Below, in pieces: positions 24,419-31,453 of a DNA stretch of 44,638 bases (its first letter is position 1; every line of letters starts with the position of its first letter). The position numbers were made by a program, and so were the translations under genes. Below the pieces are notes generated by a model. It saw nothing but the letters and a program-made list of their open reading frames with translations, did no database searches and had not been told where the DNA came from. Origin of the DNA: Anaerolineales bacterium (lineage in GTDB: Bacteria > Chloroflexota > Anaerolineae > Anaerolineales > UBA11579). The stretch lies in contig JAFGDK010000125.1 of NCBI GenBank assembly GCA_016932165.1, positions 1 through 44,638 on the forward strand, read 5' to 3'.

Positions 24419-26425
24419 TTACTCTTCCATCCCCTCGACGATGATCTGAGCGATATCTTTGACTTGAATCTGCCTGCCCTCAGCTTTGGCGGCGTCTTGC
24501 ATCATCACCATGCAGAAAGGGCAGGCAACCGCCAGGGTGTCTGTATCTGTTTCAGCAGCCTGCTGGAATCGCCGGCGGTTGATGTTGATCTGGCCGTGTT
24601 CCTCTTCCTTCCACATCTGAGCGCCGCCAGCCCCGCAGCAAAATGATTTCTCGCCATGGCGGGCCATCTCCACCAGCTGCGCGCCCGAACTGTTGAGGAT
24701 ATCTCGCGGCGCGATCAGGATCTCGTTCTGCCGGCCCAGGTAACAGGGATCATGGAAGGTGATGGGACCAGTTTTTCCGCCATCCAGTTTCAGTTTTCCA
24801 GCCGCGATCAATTCATCGATCAGTTCGGTGTGGTGGATGACCTCGTACTCGCCGCCAAAGGCGCGGTACTCATTTTTCAACGTGTGCAGGCAGTGCGGGC
24901 AGGTGGTCACAATCCGTTGGGGGGCAACCTCGTTGAGCATTTCCACATTCCCGAGCGCCAGCTCGTAGAACAGATATTCATTGCCAGCCCGCCGAGCGGA
25001 ATCTCCGGTGCACTGCTCTTGCTGGCCGAGGACGGCGTAATTGACCCCGGCGCGCTTCAGGATTTGGGCAAAAGCCTGGGCTGTCTTCTGGGCGTTGGCT
25101 TCAGTCGCCGGGGCGCATCCTACCCACCAGAGCAGGTCTGGCGCCGGGTTAAGATCAATGGTAGGGACATCGAACCCCTCAGCCCATTTCATTCGCTCGG
25201 AGGGGGGGACGCCCCAGGGATTGGCCGTGCGCTCCATTCCCCGAAAGGCGTTTTGCCACTGCTCGGGGAAGTTGTTTTCCATCAGTACCATCGAGCGGCG
25301 GATATCGAGGATATCGCGCATCGGGTCGTTGCCCACCGGACAGATATTGGTGCAGGCGCCGCAGGCGGTACAGGCCATCACCGCTTCGGGGGGGATGGCG
25401 AATTCCAGCAGGGTTTGGGAGCTTGCTTCTCCAGCGGCCAGGGCATTGATCTCCTGGTTGATGAAGTAGCGTTTGTTGATCTCCAGCGCCGCCGGGGAGA
25501 GCACTTTGCCGGTCTCGTACGCCGGGCAGACTTCCTGGCAGCGGTTGCACTGGATGCAGGCGTACGCGTCCATGATCTGGTAGAAACTGAGATCTTCCAG
25601 GCGGGAGGCGCCAAACTGCTCAATGGACTGATCCTCAAAATCAAGCGCTTCCAACTCTCCGGGGGAACTGAATTCGGGGGTGAGCAGGAAATTAATCGGG
25701 GCAAAGATCAGGTGAACATGTTTGGAATACAGGAAGTAGGGCACAAACAGCATGATCGAGCCAAGAGCCAGCCACCAGCCGATATGCTCTCCGATGATCA
25801 AAGCGTTTTCAGACCAGCCTGCCGACAGTAAGGAGAGCAAATTGGCAAACAGCTGCCAGCGGTCAGCGCCATGCAGGCCAATCTGGAAGGATTCCCCCGC
25901 CAGCCGTGCCCCGACATGCAGGATCACAAAGGCACCGACGATCAACGAATCTCGCTGGCGGCCGCGCACTGCATCGGGGTGCAGCAGGGTCTCCTCCCGC
26001 GTGGAGAGGGCCTGATCCCGTGCTGCAAAGCGCCGCAGCAGCATGAAAATCATGCCGGCCAGCACGCTGGCGGAGAATAAATCTGAGAACAGGCGGTAGA
26101 GATCCCCGATCACTCCCTCGCCGAGGAAATTGAGCCCGGCGATATACCCCTCCAGCAGATCGCCGAGGTTGACCAGCAGGTAAAAGATGAAGCCCCAGGC
26201 GATCAGGGCGTGGAAAAAGCTCACCAGTGGGCGCGCCCTCCAGACAGGGGAGAGGGATAGGGTGCGTCCTAGCACCTTGGGCAGGCGTTTGAGTGCCGCG
26301 CCCCAATCTGGGCTTCCGTGCCCGCGGCCGATGACCGCGATCATCTTTCGGGCAGTCTGGTAGGCAAAATATGCGGTTGTCAGCGAAAGGAGGAGGAAGA
26401 GCAGCTTTTCGATCGTGGAGAGCAT
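24419..26425 (-). CDS. Membrane Fe-S oxidoreductase, FadF/ETF:(mena)quinone oxidoreductase-like
   Basis: 668 aa from ATG 26425 (AGGA upstream); a TTG start at 26473 would add 16 residues. N-terminal 5-6 helices (to about residue 250) resemble a NarI-type heme b membrane subunit with conserved His in transmembrane segments (FFHALIAWGF, FVILHVGARL). Then two 4Fe-4S motifs: CIQCNRCQEVCP (near 287) and CTACGACTNICP (near 350), and two CCG (DUF224/HdrB-like) domains: VGCAPA...CTGDSARRAG...CPHCLHTL and DPCYLGRQ...FCCGAGG...CPFCMVMM. The same architecture occurs in FadF-like proteins that pass electrons from ETF (acyl-CoA dehydrogenases) to menaquinone. No etfAB or acyl-CoA dehydrogenase is in the window, so the donor is inferred. 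Confidence 0.85.
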   Translation of the reverse strand: MLSTIEKLLFLLLSLTTAYFAYQTARKMIAVIGRGHGSPDWGAALKRLPKVLGRTLSLSPVWRARPLVSFFHALIAWGFIFYLLVNLGDLLEGYIAGLNFLGEGVIGDLYRLFSDLFSASVLAGMIFMLLRRFAARDQALSTREETLLHPDAVRGRQRDSLIVGAFVILHVGARLAGESFQIGLHGADRWQLFANLLSLLSAGWSENALIIGEHIGWWLALGSIMLFVPYFLYSKHVHLIFAPINFLLTPEFSSPGELEALDFEDQSIEQFGASRLEDLSFYQIMDAYACIQCNRCQEVCPAYETGKVLSPAALEINKRYFINQEINALAAGEASSQTLLEFAIPPEAVMACTACGACTNICPVGNDPMRDILDIRRSMVLMENNFPEQWQNAFRGMERTANPWGVPPSERMKWAEGFDVPTIDLNPAPDLLWWVGCAPATEANAQKTAQAFAQILKRAGVNYAVLGQQEQCTGDSARRAGNEYLFYELALGNVEMLNEVAPQRIVTTCPHCLHTLKNEYRAFGGEYEVIHHTELIDELIAAGKLKLDGGKTGPITFHDPCYLGRQNEILIAPRDILNSSGAQLVEMARHGEKSFCCGAGGAQMWKEEEHGQININRRRFQQAAETDTDTLAVACPFCMVMMQDAAKAEGRQIQVKDIAQIIVEGMEE

Positions 26426-26473
26426 GACAATCAATTCCTGGCGGTCTTGATTGTTTAGGAGGTTGTTTTGCAA

Positions 26474-26792
26474 ACTCCCTGACCGCAGTGCAAATTTTTA
26501 TCTTCGGGATAAATTTTACCATGTGGCTGTAGATTCCATCTGTGGTCGTGAATGCTGAAAAGGCACATCGGGATTTGGAAAAACCGCTTGTTGACAAACA
26601 ATCATTGGTCATCGGGGGTATGATGTTCTTTTCCCCTTTCCCGGCCGACGAAAGCTGGTGCGTAAACCAAGCCTGTGGCTGGGGAAAGAGGGCAGGGGGT
26701 TGGGGTAAAAAACCATTGGAAATGATTGCTTCCCATTTACTCCTCCGTAGTTCCTGACTTTGAGAAAACTATTGTCATTCTGCTGGAAGCTA
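26474..26792. other. Intergenic region with repeat copy 2
   Basis: About 320 bp with no supported gene. It should contain the promoter of the FadF-like gene (minus strand), but no strong boxes were identified. A C/T-rich block (TTTTCCCCTTTCCC, 26628-26641) and the downstream G-rich repeat form an imperfect inverted arrangement. Confidence 0.5.
26671..26710 (+). repeat. Dispersed G-rich intergenic repeat, copy 2 (G-quadruplex motif)
   Basis: GCCTGTGGCTGGGG opening is identical to copy 1 over 13-14 bases. G tracts at 26681-26684, 26690-26692, 26695-26699, 26702-26705; ends GGGGTAAAA. Located in a gene-free region upstream of the SOS-boxed small gene. Confidence 0.7.
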
Positions 26793-26821
26793 TTGAAATT
26801 TGGGGGTTGTTGAAGTAAAAT
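26793..26821 (+). promoter_or_regulatory. Sigma70-type promoter of small membrane-protein gene
   Basis: TTGAAA (26793-26798), 17-bp spacer, TAAAAT (26816-26821). Predicted start site near 26828, exactly at the edge of the LexA-type box. Confidence 0.7.
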
Positions 26822-26827
26822 ATAAGC

Positions 26828-26841
26828 AGAACATACGTTCT
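26828..26841. promoter_or_regulatory. LexA/SOS-type box
   Basis: AGAACATACGTTCT: core GAAC-ATAC-GTTC fits the gram-positive (DinR/LexA) pattern GAAC-RNRY-GTTC exactly. A gram-positive-type LexA site has been described for another Chloroflexota member (Dehalococcoides). It overlaps the predicted transcription start, a position suited to repression. Confidence 0.65.
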
Positions 26842-26847
26842 GATATT

Positions 26848-27051
26848 ATGTGGTCAACTGCCGAGGTGCTGCGCTTTCTCTTATTTGCCGATCTGTTTGG
26901 GATGCTGATGCTGGCAATCCTGTTCCTCCGCCAGCGCCAACTTTCTACGCTGGGATATGTTTGCTGGGGGATTTTTGCCTTACTGGTACCGGTGGTCGGT
27001 CCATATGTCGTGATCGCCTACCGCCCGGGGTATCCCCTTTCGGAGGATTAA
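26848..27051 (+). CDS. Small two-helix membrane protein (PLDc_N-like), probably SOS-controlled
   Basis: 67 aa from the only ATG (26848). Two hydrophobic helices: LRFLLFADLFGMLMLAILFL (about 8-27) and a second from LGYVCWGIF to VVGPYVVIAY (about 35-58), joined by a short basic loop RQRQ; the second resembles the PLDc_N type (phospholipase D-nuclease N-terminal) membrane motif with W...P..G. The C-terminus is short and acidic. No Shine-Dalgarno is visible in the 20-nt leader, which is mostly the LexA box. Neighbour dnaN begins 151 bp downstream. By position and control it could be a DNA-damage-induced inner-membrane peptide (division inhibitor or toxin), but PLDc_N small proteins also occur without such a role. 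Confidence 0.65.
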   Translation: MWSTAEVLRFLLFADLFGMLMLAILFLRQRQLSTLGYVCWGIFALLVPVVGPYVVIAYRPGYPLSED

Positions 27052-27202
27052 GCTCGCAATCGCATAGCTGGCTCTTCGCCTGAGAAATAGCGATTAATAG
27101 AGGCTCTTCGCGGCGTCATTCAGTGGGACTTCTGGTAAAAATGTGTTTCTCATTGTATACTTCTTAAAATAGAAATTCTGCATACACGAAGGGAAGACGG
27201 CT
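27052..27202 (+). promoter_or_regulatory. dnaN upstream region
   Basis: 151 bp. Contains a 10-bp direct repeat GGCTCTTCGC (27070-27079 and 27102-27111) and -10-like TATACT (27156-27161) and TAAAAT (27165-27170), with no good -35 at standard spacing. AAGGGAAG precedes the dnaN ATG. No cluster of DnaA boxes was seen. Confidence 0.4.
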
Positions 27203-28336
27203 ATGAAAGTATCTGTGTTGCAAGAGAATCTGGCGCACGGCCTGGGCATCGTTTCGCGAGCGGTAGCGCCTCGCACGACACTTCCGGTGCTGGCGAATGT
27301 CCTGGTCGCCACTGATGAGGGGCGGCTGCGACTGTCGGCGACCAACCTCGAGATCGGGATCACCTGCTGGATCGGCGCCAAAATCTCTGATGAAGGTTCC
27401 ACCACGGTGCCAGCGCGCACCTTTGCTGATCTGGTCGGCACACTGCCGGATGGGCAGGTGGATATGGATCTCGTGGTCCAAACCCAGACCTTGCATGTCC
27501 GTTCAGGCACTTCCAACACAGATATCAAGTGTATCGATGCGCAAGAATTTCCGCCAATGCCAGTTCCTGATCTGCGCGATGGTGTGGTGTTCAATGTCTC
27601 TGACCTGCGTGAGATGATCAAACAGGTGGTCTTTGCGGCTTCGTCCGATGAAGCCCGTCCGGTATTGACCGGCGTGCTGCTGACCGTGGAAGATAATCTG
27701 GTCACCATGGCAGCCGCAGATGGCTTCAGGCTTTCTGTGCGCAAGGCAGAACTCTCTCAGGGTTCGGCCCAGTCGATGAAAGCGATCATCCCGGCAAGAG
27801 CATTGAACGAACTAGCCCGTATCGCTGGTGATGGTGATGATACTGTCACCATGTCATTGCCGCCCGGACGCGGGCAGGTGATCTTCCGCACCGATGATGT
27901 GGAATTGACTTCTCAACTGATAGAGGGCAGCTTCCCTGATTTTGAACAGATTATTCCTGTGATGCACAATACCCGCACAGTGGTTTCCTCTGCGGCATTT
28001 CTCAAGGCTTGTAAACAGGCCGAGATTTTTGCCCGAGATGGCTCTCATATTGCCCGGCTGAACATCACCCCCGGAGATGAACTGCAGCCCGGCTCCGTGG
28101 AAATTTCTGCCCAATCTGAAGAGACCGGCTCAAGTGAGGCGGTGGTAGAAGCCACGATTGAAGGCCAGCCAGTGCTGATTGCTTTCAATGTGCGCTACCT
28201 TCGCGAGGTGCTGGATGTGGTCGGAACACCCAACGTGGCCCTTGAAACCACCGCTGCAGCCGCACCAGGTCTGATCCGTCCGATGGGCGACGATGGTTTC
28301 CTTCATGTGATCATGCCAATGCATCTGGGCGGGTAG
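27203..28336 (+). CDS. dnaN: DNA polymerase III beta sliding clamp
   Basis: 377 aa, normal length; ring-shaped processivity clamp with three similar domains per subunit. Visible: N-terminal MKVSVLQENLAHGLGIVSRAV, TTLPVLANVL, LSATNLEIGI (domain 1), PVLTGVLLTVEDN and ADGFRLSVRK (domain 2), LIEGSFPDFEQIIP and the C-terminal VIMPMHLGG, the equivalent of the usual MPMR/L terminus that lines the partner-binding pocket. It is not next to dnaA or recF, unlike the classical replication-origin arrangement. A separate 79-bp gap follows before the PEP/pyruvate-domain gene. Confidence 0.97.
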   Translation: MKVSVLQENLAHGLGIVSRAVAPRTTLPVLANVLVATDEGRLRLSATNLEIGITCWIGAKISDEGSTTVPARTFADLVGTLPDGQVDMDLVVQTQTLHVRSGTSNTDIKCIDAQEFPPMPVPDLRDGVVFNVSDLREMIKQVVFAASSDEARPVLTGVLLTVEDNLVTMAAADGFRLSVRKAELSQGSAQSMKAIIPARALNELARIAGDGDDTVTMSLPPGRGQVIFRTDDVELTSQLIEGSFPDFEQIIPVMHNTRTVVSSAAFLKACKQAEIFARDGSHIARLNITPGDELQPGSVEISAQSEETGSSEAVVEATIEGQPVLIAFNVRYLREVLDVVGTPNVALETTAAAAPGLIRPMGDDGFLHVIMPMHLGG

Positions 28337-28415
28337 AAGCCACCTAAGATTTCTTTTGAATGACAACTGGCCAGGTTTTGACCCACAAACAGCAGCCATT
28401 TAAAGGTGTTGACCT

Positions 28416-30743
28416 ATGACGCTGCCACAATCATCAATAGATCCCGCATTCCGAATTTATCTTTCATTGGTGCAGTATCCCATTCTGCAAAAGCGCATCA
28501 GGGCGCAAATGCGTTACGAGATGTTCAAACGCGGAATCATCTCGGCTGAAGATTTCAACAGCCAGGTGCGAACCCTGGCAGTTGAATCACAAAGGCGGGA
28601 AGGGCTGATAGATCCGTTTGCCGAGGAGCCGGAAGATGTCTGGCTGGCGCGCCTGGAGTATATCCGCAATTATCTGACCGACTTCCACTTTGCCAATGAC
28701 CTCTCGTTTGAGTTGTTTGAAGAGATCACCAGATCAGTGTTGGAAGAGCGCGGCGCTCTGCAGGATGAATGGGAAACAAACTGGAATGCAGAGCTGGCGC
28801 CCCAGGAGATACTAGTGGAACAGGCCATCCGGATCAGCCGGCTGCCAGAGGAAGAACGCAAGGCATTCGAAGCCAGCCTGGAAGAAATCAAGGTGGTGCT
28901 GATCCGCAATATGATCAGTGATCAACTGGCCTACATTAAGGTCGCCAAGAAGTGGTTCACACTGGAAGACTTGCTGGATATCCGCGAACGCAAGATCGGC
29001 AGCGGTAAGGTGGGCGGCAAAGCTGCCGGGATGCTGCTGGCCAAGAGTATTCTCTCTGCGGTCGCAGACGATGATATCCGGGAGTCGATCCGTATTCCCG
29101 AATCGTATTTCCTCGGGGCGGATGTGATGTATGCTTTCATGGCTCACAACAATCTGATGCGCTGGAGTGACCAGAAATATAAGTCTGAGGATGAGATCCG
29201 GGCGAACTACCCGCAGATTTTGGAAGACTATCTCAGGGGGGTATTCCCAGCCGACATCCGCGATGAATTGCAATATATTTTGCATGATATTGGAAACAAG
29301 CCACTAATTGTGCGTTCCTCCAGCCTGCTTGAAGATAACTTCGGTACCTCATTTGCCGGCAAATATGAATCCCACTTCTGCCCCAATCAGGGCACCCCTG
29401 AAGAGAACTTCCGTGAGTTTGAGCGCGCCATCATCAAAGTATATGCCAGCGCGTTGAGCCCGGACCCGCTTCTCTACCGCCGGAGCAAAGACTTGCAAGA
29501 TTACGACGAACGCATTGCCGTTTTGATCCAGATGGTGCAGGGCGAGCAAATGGGCGGTTATTACCTTCCCCATGCGGCCGGGGTGGGTTTCAGCCAGAAT
29601 CTTTACCGCTGGTCTCCTCAGATTGAGCGCGATGCTGGTTTTGTGCGCCTGGTGTGGGGGCTTGGTACCCGTGCAGTGGACCGTGTAGGAGATGATTTCC
29701 CCAGGCTGGTCGCCCTCAGCCATCCGCTGCTGCATTCACATTCAGAGCCTCAATCCCTGCAGCGTTATTCGCAGAAGAAGGTAGATCTGATTGATTTGAA
29801 GGCCAATCAATTCCGTACACTGCCAGTTCAAAAGGTGCTGCATTCACGTTACCCAATTCTTCGGTATATTGCCCAATTGTATTATGACGGTTATCTTGCC
29901 CCGCTTCGCAGTTCGCTGAAGGTGGAACCGGAGGATTTGGTGATTAATATGGATGAGATGCTGCAGCGCACGCCGTTTGCTGATCGAATGCGCAGGATGC
30001 TGGGGTTGCTTGAGAAACATTATCACGCTCCGGTGGATATGGAATTTGCGGTGCAGTTTGTCAATTTGGGTTCCAGGACCCCGGATGTTGAGATCAGTAT
30101 TTTGCAGTGCCGGCCGCAAAGTTTGCTTCAGGAGACCGAGGTCACAATTCCCAAGGCTCTTAAAAAAGAGAACCTGGTTTTTACCACCAGCCAAGTGCTG
30201 CCCCATGGACAGGTGGATGAGATCGACTCTGTGATCTTTGTTACTCCGGAGGGATACCATCAGCTGCAAACCAGTCAGGAGCGCACCGCGCTTGTTCGGG
30301 CAATTGGTCAATTGAATAAACGCCTGATGGGCAAAACGTTTATCTGTGTTGGACCAGGGCGTTGGGGAACGTCCACACCAGACCTGGGGGTGGGGGTGGG
30401 TTATTCGGATATCTATTATTCCAGCGCTCTTGTGGAACTCTCCGGCAAAGGGGTTGGTTTGGCCCCAGAACCTTCCTTTGGCACTCACTTTTTCCAGGAC
30501 CTTTTGGAGTCATCAATCTACCCGCTGGCTATCGATCTGGATGATGGCAATTCATACTTCAACCGCCAATTTTTCTACGAGACGCGCAACCGTCTGCTGG
30601 AATATTTGCCCGATGCTGGATTTCTCACAGATGTTCTCCGCCTGATTCGGGTGAAGGATTTTCGGAAAGGTTGGCACATTAAGCTGGTGATTGATGGAGA
30701 GGCTGGCAAAGCAGCTGCATTTTTACAGGAGGAGACCGAGTGA
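28416..30743 (+). CDS. PEP/pyruvate-binding (PPDK N-terminal ATP-grasp) domain protein
   Basis: 775 aa. After a helical N-terminal 190 residues, the region from KIGSGKVGGKAAGMLLAKS (about 193-212) through PLIVRSSSLLEDNFGTSFAGKYESHF (near 295-320), QMVQGEQMGGYY and VRLVWGLGTRAVDRVGDD is the ATP-grasp domain of PPDK/PEP synthase. The central phosphohistidine domain (GGxTSHA) and the C-terminal PEP TIM barrel of true dikinases are absent; the C-terminal third (GPGRWGTSTPDLGVGVGYSDI, SFGTHFFQDLLES) belongs to this stand-alone family. Function is not established to my knowledge; ATP-dependent phosphotransfer is inferred. It overlaps the kinase gene downstream by GTGA. Confidence 0.85.
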   Translation: MTLPQSSIDPAFRIYLSLVQYPILQKRIRAQMRYEMFKRGIISAEDFNSQVRTLAVESQRREGLIDPFAEEPEDVWLARLEYIRNYLTDFHFANDLSFELFEEITRSVLEERGALQDEWETNWNAELAPQEILVEQAIRISRLPEEERKAFEASLEEIKVVLIRNMISDQLAYIKVAKKWFTLEDLLDIRERKIGSGKVGGKAAGMLLAKSILSAVADDDIRESIRIPESYFLGADVMYAFMAHNNLMRWSDQKYKSEDEIRANYPQILEDYLRGVFPADIRDELQYILHDIGNKPLIVRSSSLLEDNFGTSFAGKYESHFCPNQGTPEENFREFERAIIKVYASALSPDPLLYRRSKDLQDYDERIAVLIQMVQGEQMGGYYLPHAAGVGFSQNLYRWSPQIERDAGFVRLVWGLGTRAVDRVGDDFPRLVALSHPLLHSHSEPQSLQRYSQKKVDLIDLKANQFRTLPVQKVLHSRYPILRYIAQLYYDGYLAPLRSSLKVEPEDLVINMDEMLQRTPFADRMRRMLGLLEKHYHAPVDMEFAVQFVNLGSRTPDVEISILQCRPQSLLQETEVTIPKALKKENLVFTTSQVLPHGQVDEIDSVIFVTPEGYHQLQTSQERTALVRAIGQLNKRLMGKTFICVGPGRWGTSTPDLGVGVGYSDIYYSSALVELSGKGVGLAPEPSFGTHFFQDLLESSIYPLAIDLDDGNSYFNRQFFYETRNRLLEYLPDAGFLTDVLRLIRVKDFRKGWHIKLVIDGEAGKAAAFLQEETE

Positions 30744-31399
30744 AAAAGTTTTTAGCTGTGGCCGGGAATATTGGTGTTGGCAAATCTACCCTGGTGGAGA
30801 AATTATGTGATCTGCTGGGTTGGCAGCCGTATTATGAACCGGTTGCTGAGAACCCTTATCTGAAGGATTTCTACAATGACATGCAGACCTGGGCTTTCCA
30901 TTCTCAGGTATATTTTCTCACCCACCGGATGCAGTCTCATTTTGAACTGCTGAATCATGCTTCTTCGGTGGTACAAGACCGCACCGTGTATGAAGATGCC
31001 AATATCTTTGCCCGCAACCTCTTTCTGCAAGGCAATATCACCCAGCGGGATTATGCCACATATCGGGAACTGTTCGATCTGTTCATCACCATGCTCGATC
31101 CACCGGACCTGGTGTTGTATCTCAGCGCTCCGGTGGAAACCCTCTTGGAGCGGATCAGCTTACGCGGGCGCGACTTTGAGAGCACGATCAGCGGCGACTA
31201 CCTGTCTCAATTGAATAATCTCTACAAAGAATGGATTCAGGGATTCAACCTGTGTCCGGTGCTGCACATTCCGGCAGACAAACTCGATTTTGCTCACATT
31301 CCCGGGCACATCGAACTGATTGCCAGCAAGGTAGATGAGAAGCTGCACGGCAAAGAAGAGGTTTTCTTCGCACCGGAAGATATCAAGCGCTACCAGTAA
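30740..31399 (+). CDS. Deoxynucleoside kinase (dGK/dAK/dCK-like)
   Basis: 219 aa. Phosphorylates deoxynucleosides for dNTP salvage. Visible: P-loop GNIGVGKST (9-17), the substrate-pocket region YYEPVAENPYLKDFY, VQDRTVYEDANIFA with the catalytic DR pair (about 79-91), LDPPDLVLYLSAPVETLLERISLRGRDFE with an Arg-rich LID, and YLSQLNNLYKEW. Starts with GTG overlapping the TGA of the upstream gene (GTGA). Base specificity cannot be read reliably. dnaN two genes upstream makes a DNA-precursor/replication neighbourhood. Confidence 0.93.
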   Translation: MKKFLAVAGNIGVGKSTLVEKLCDLLGWQPYYEPVAENPYLKDFYNDMQTWAFHSQVYFLTHRMQSHFELLNHASSVVQDRTVYEDANIFARNLFLQGNITQRDYATYRELFDLFITMLDPPDLVLYLSAPVETLLERISLRGRDFESTISGDYLSQLNNLYKEWIQGFNLCPVLHIPADKLDFAHIPGHIELIASKVDEKLHGKEEVFFAPEDIKRYQ

Positions 31400-31453
31400 C
31401 GGGGTTGATTCTCTCCCGCCGGACCTGATTATCCAGCTGCTGGTTGTGAACGT

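Noticed and set aside
24656-25831. 391-aa open frame on the plus strand
   Set aside because: Antisense to the FadF-like gene, whose Fe-S motifs fix the true coding strand.
27052-27202. Replication origin beside dnaN
   Set aside because: No DnaA-box cluster, no dnaA or recF nearby.
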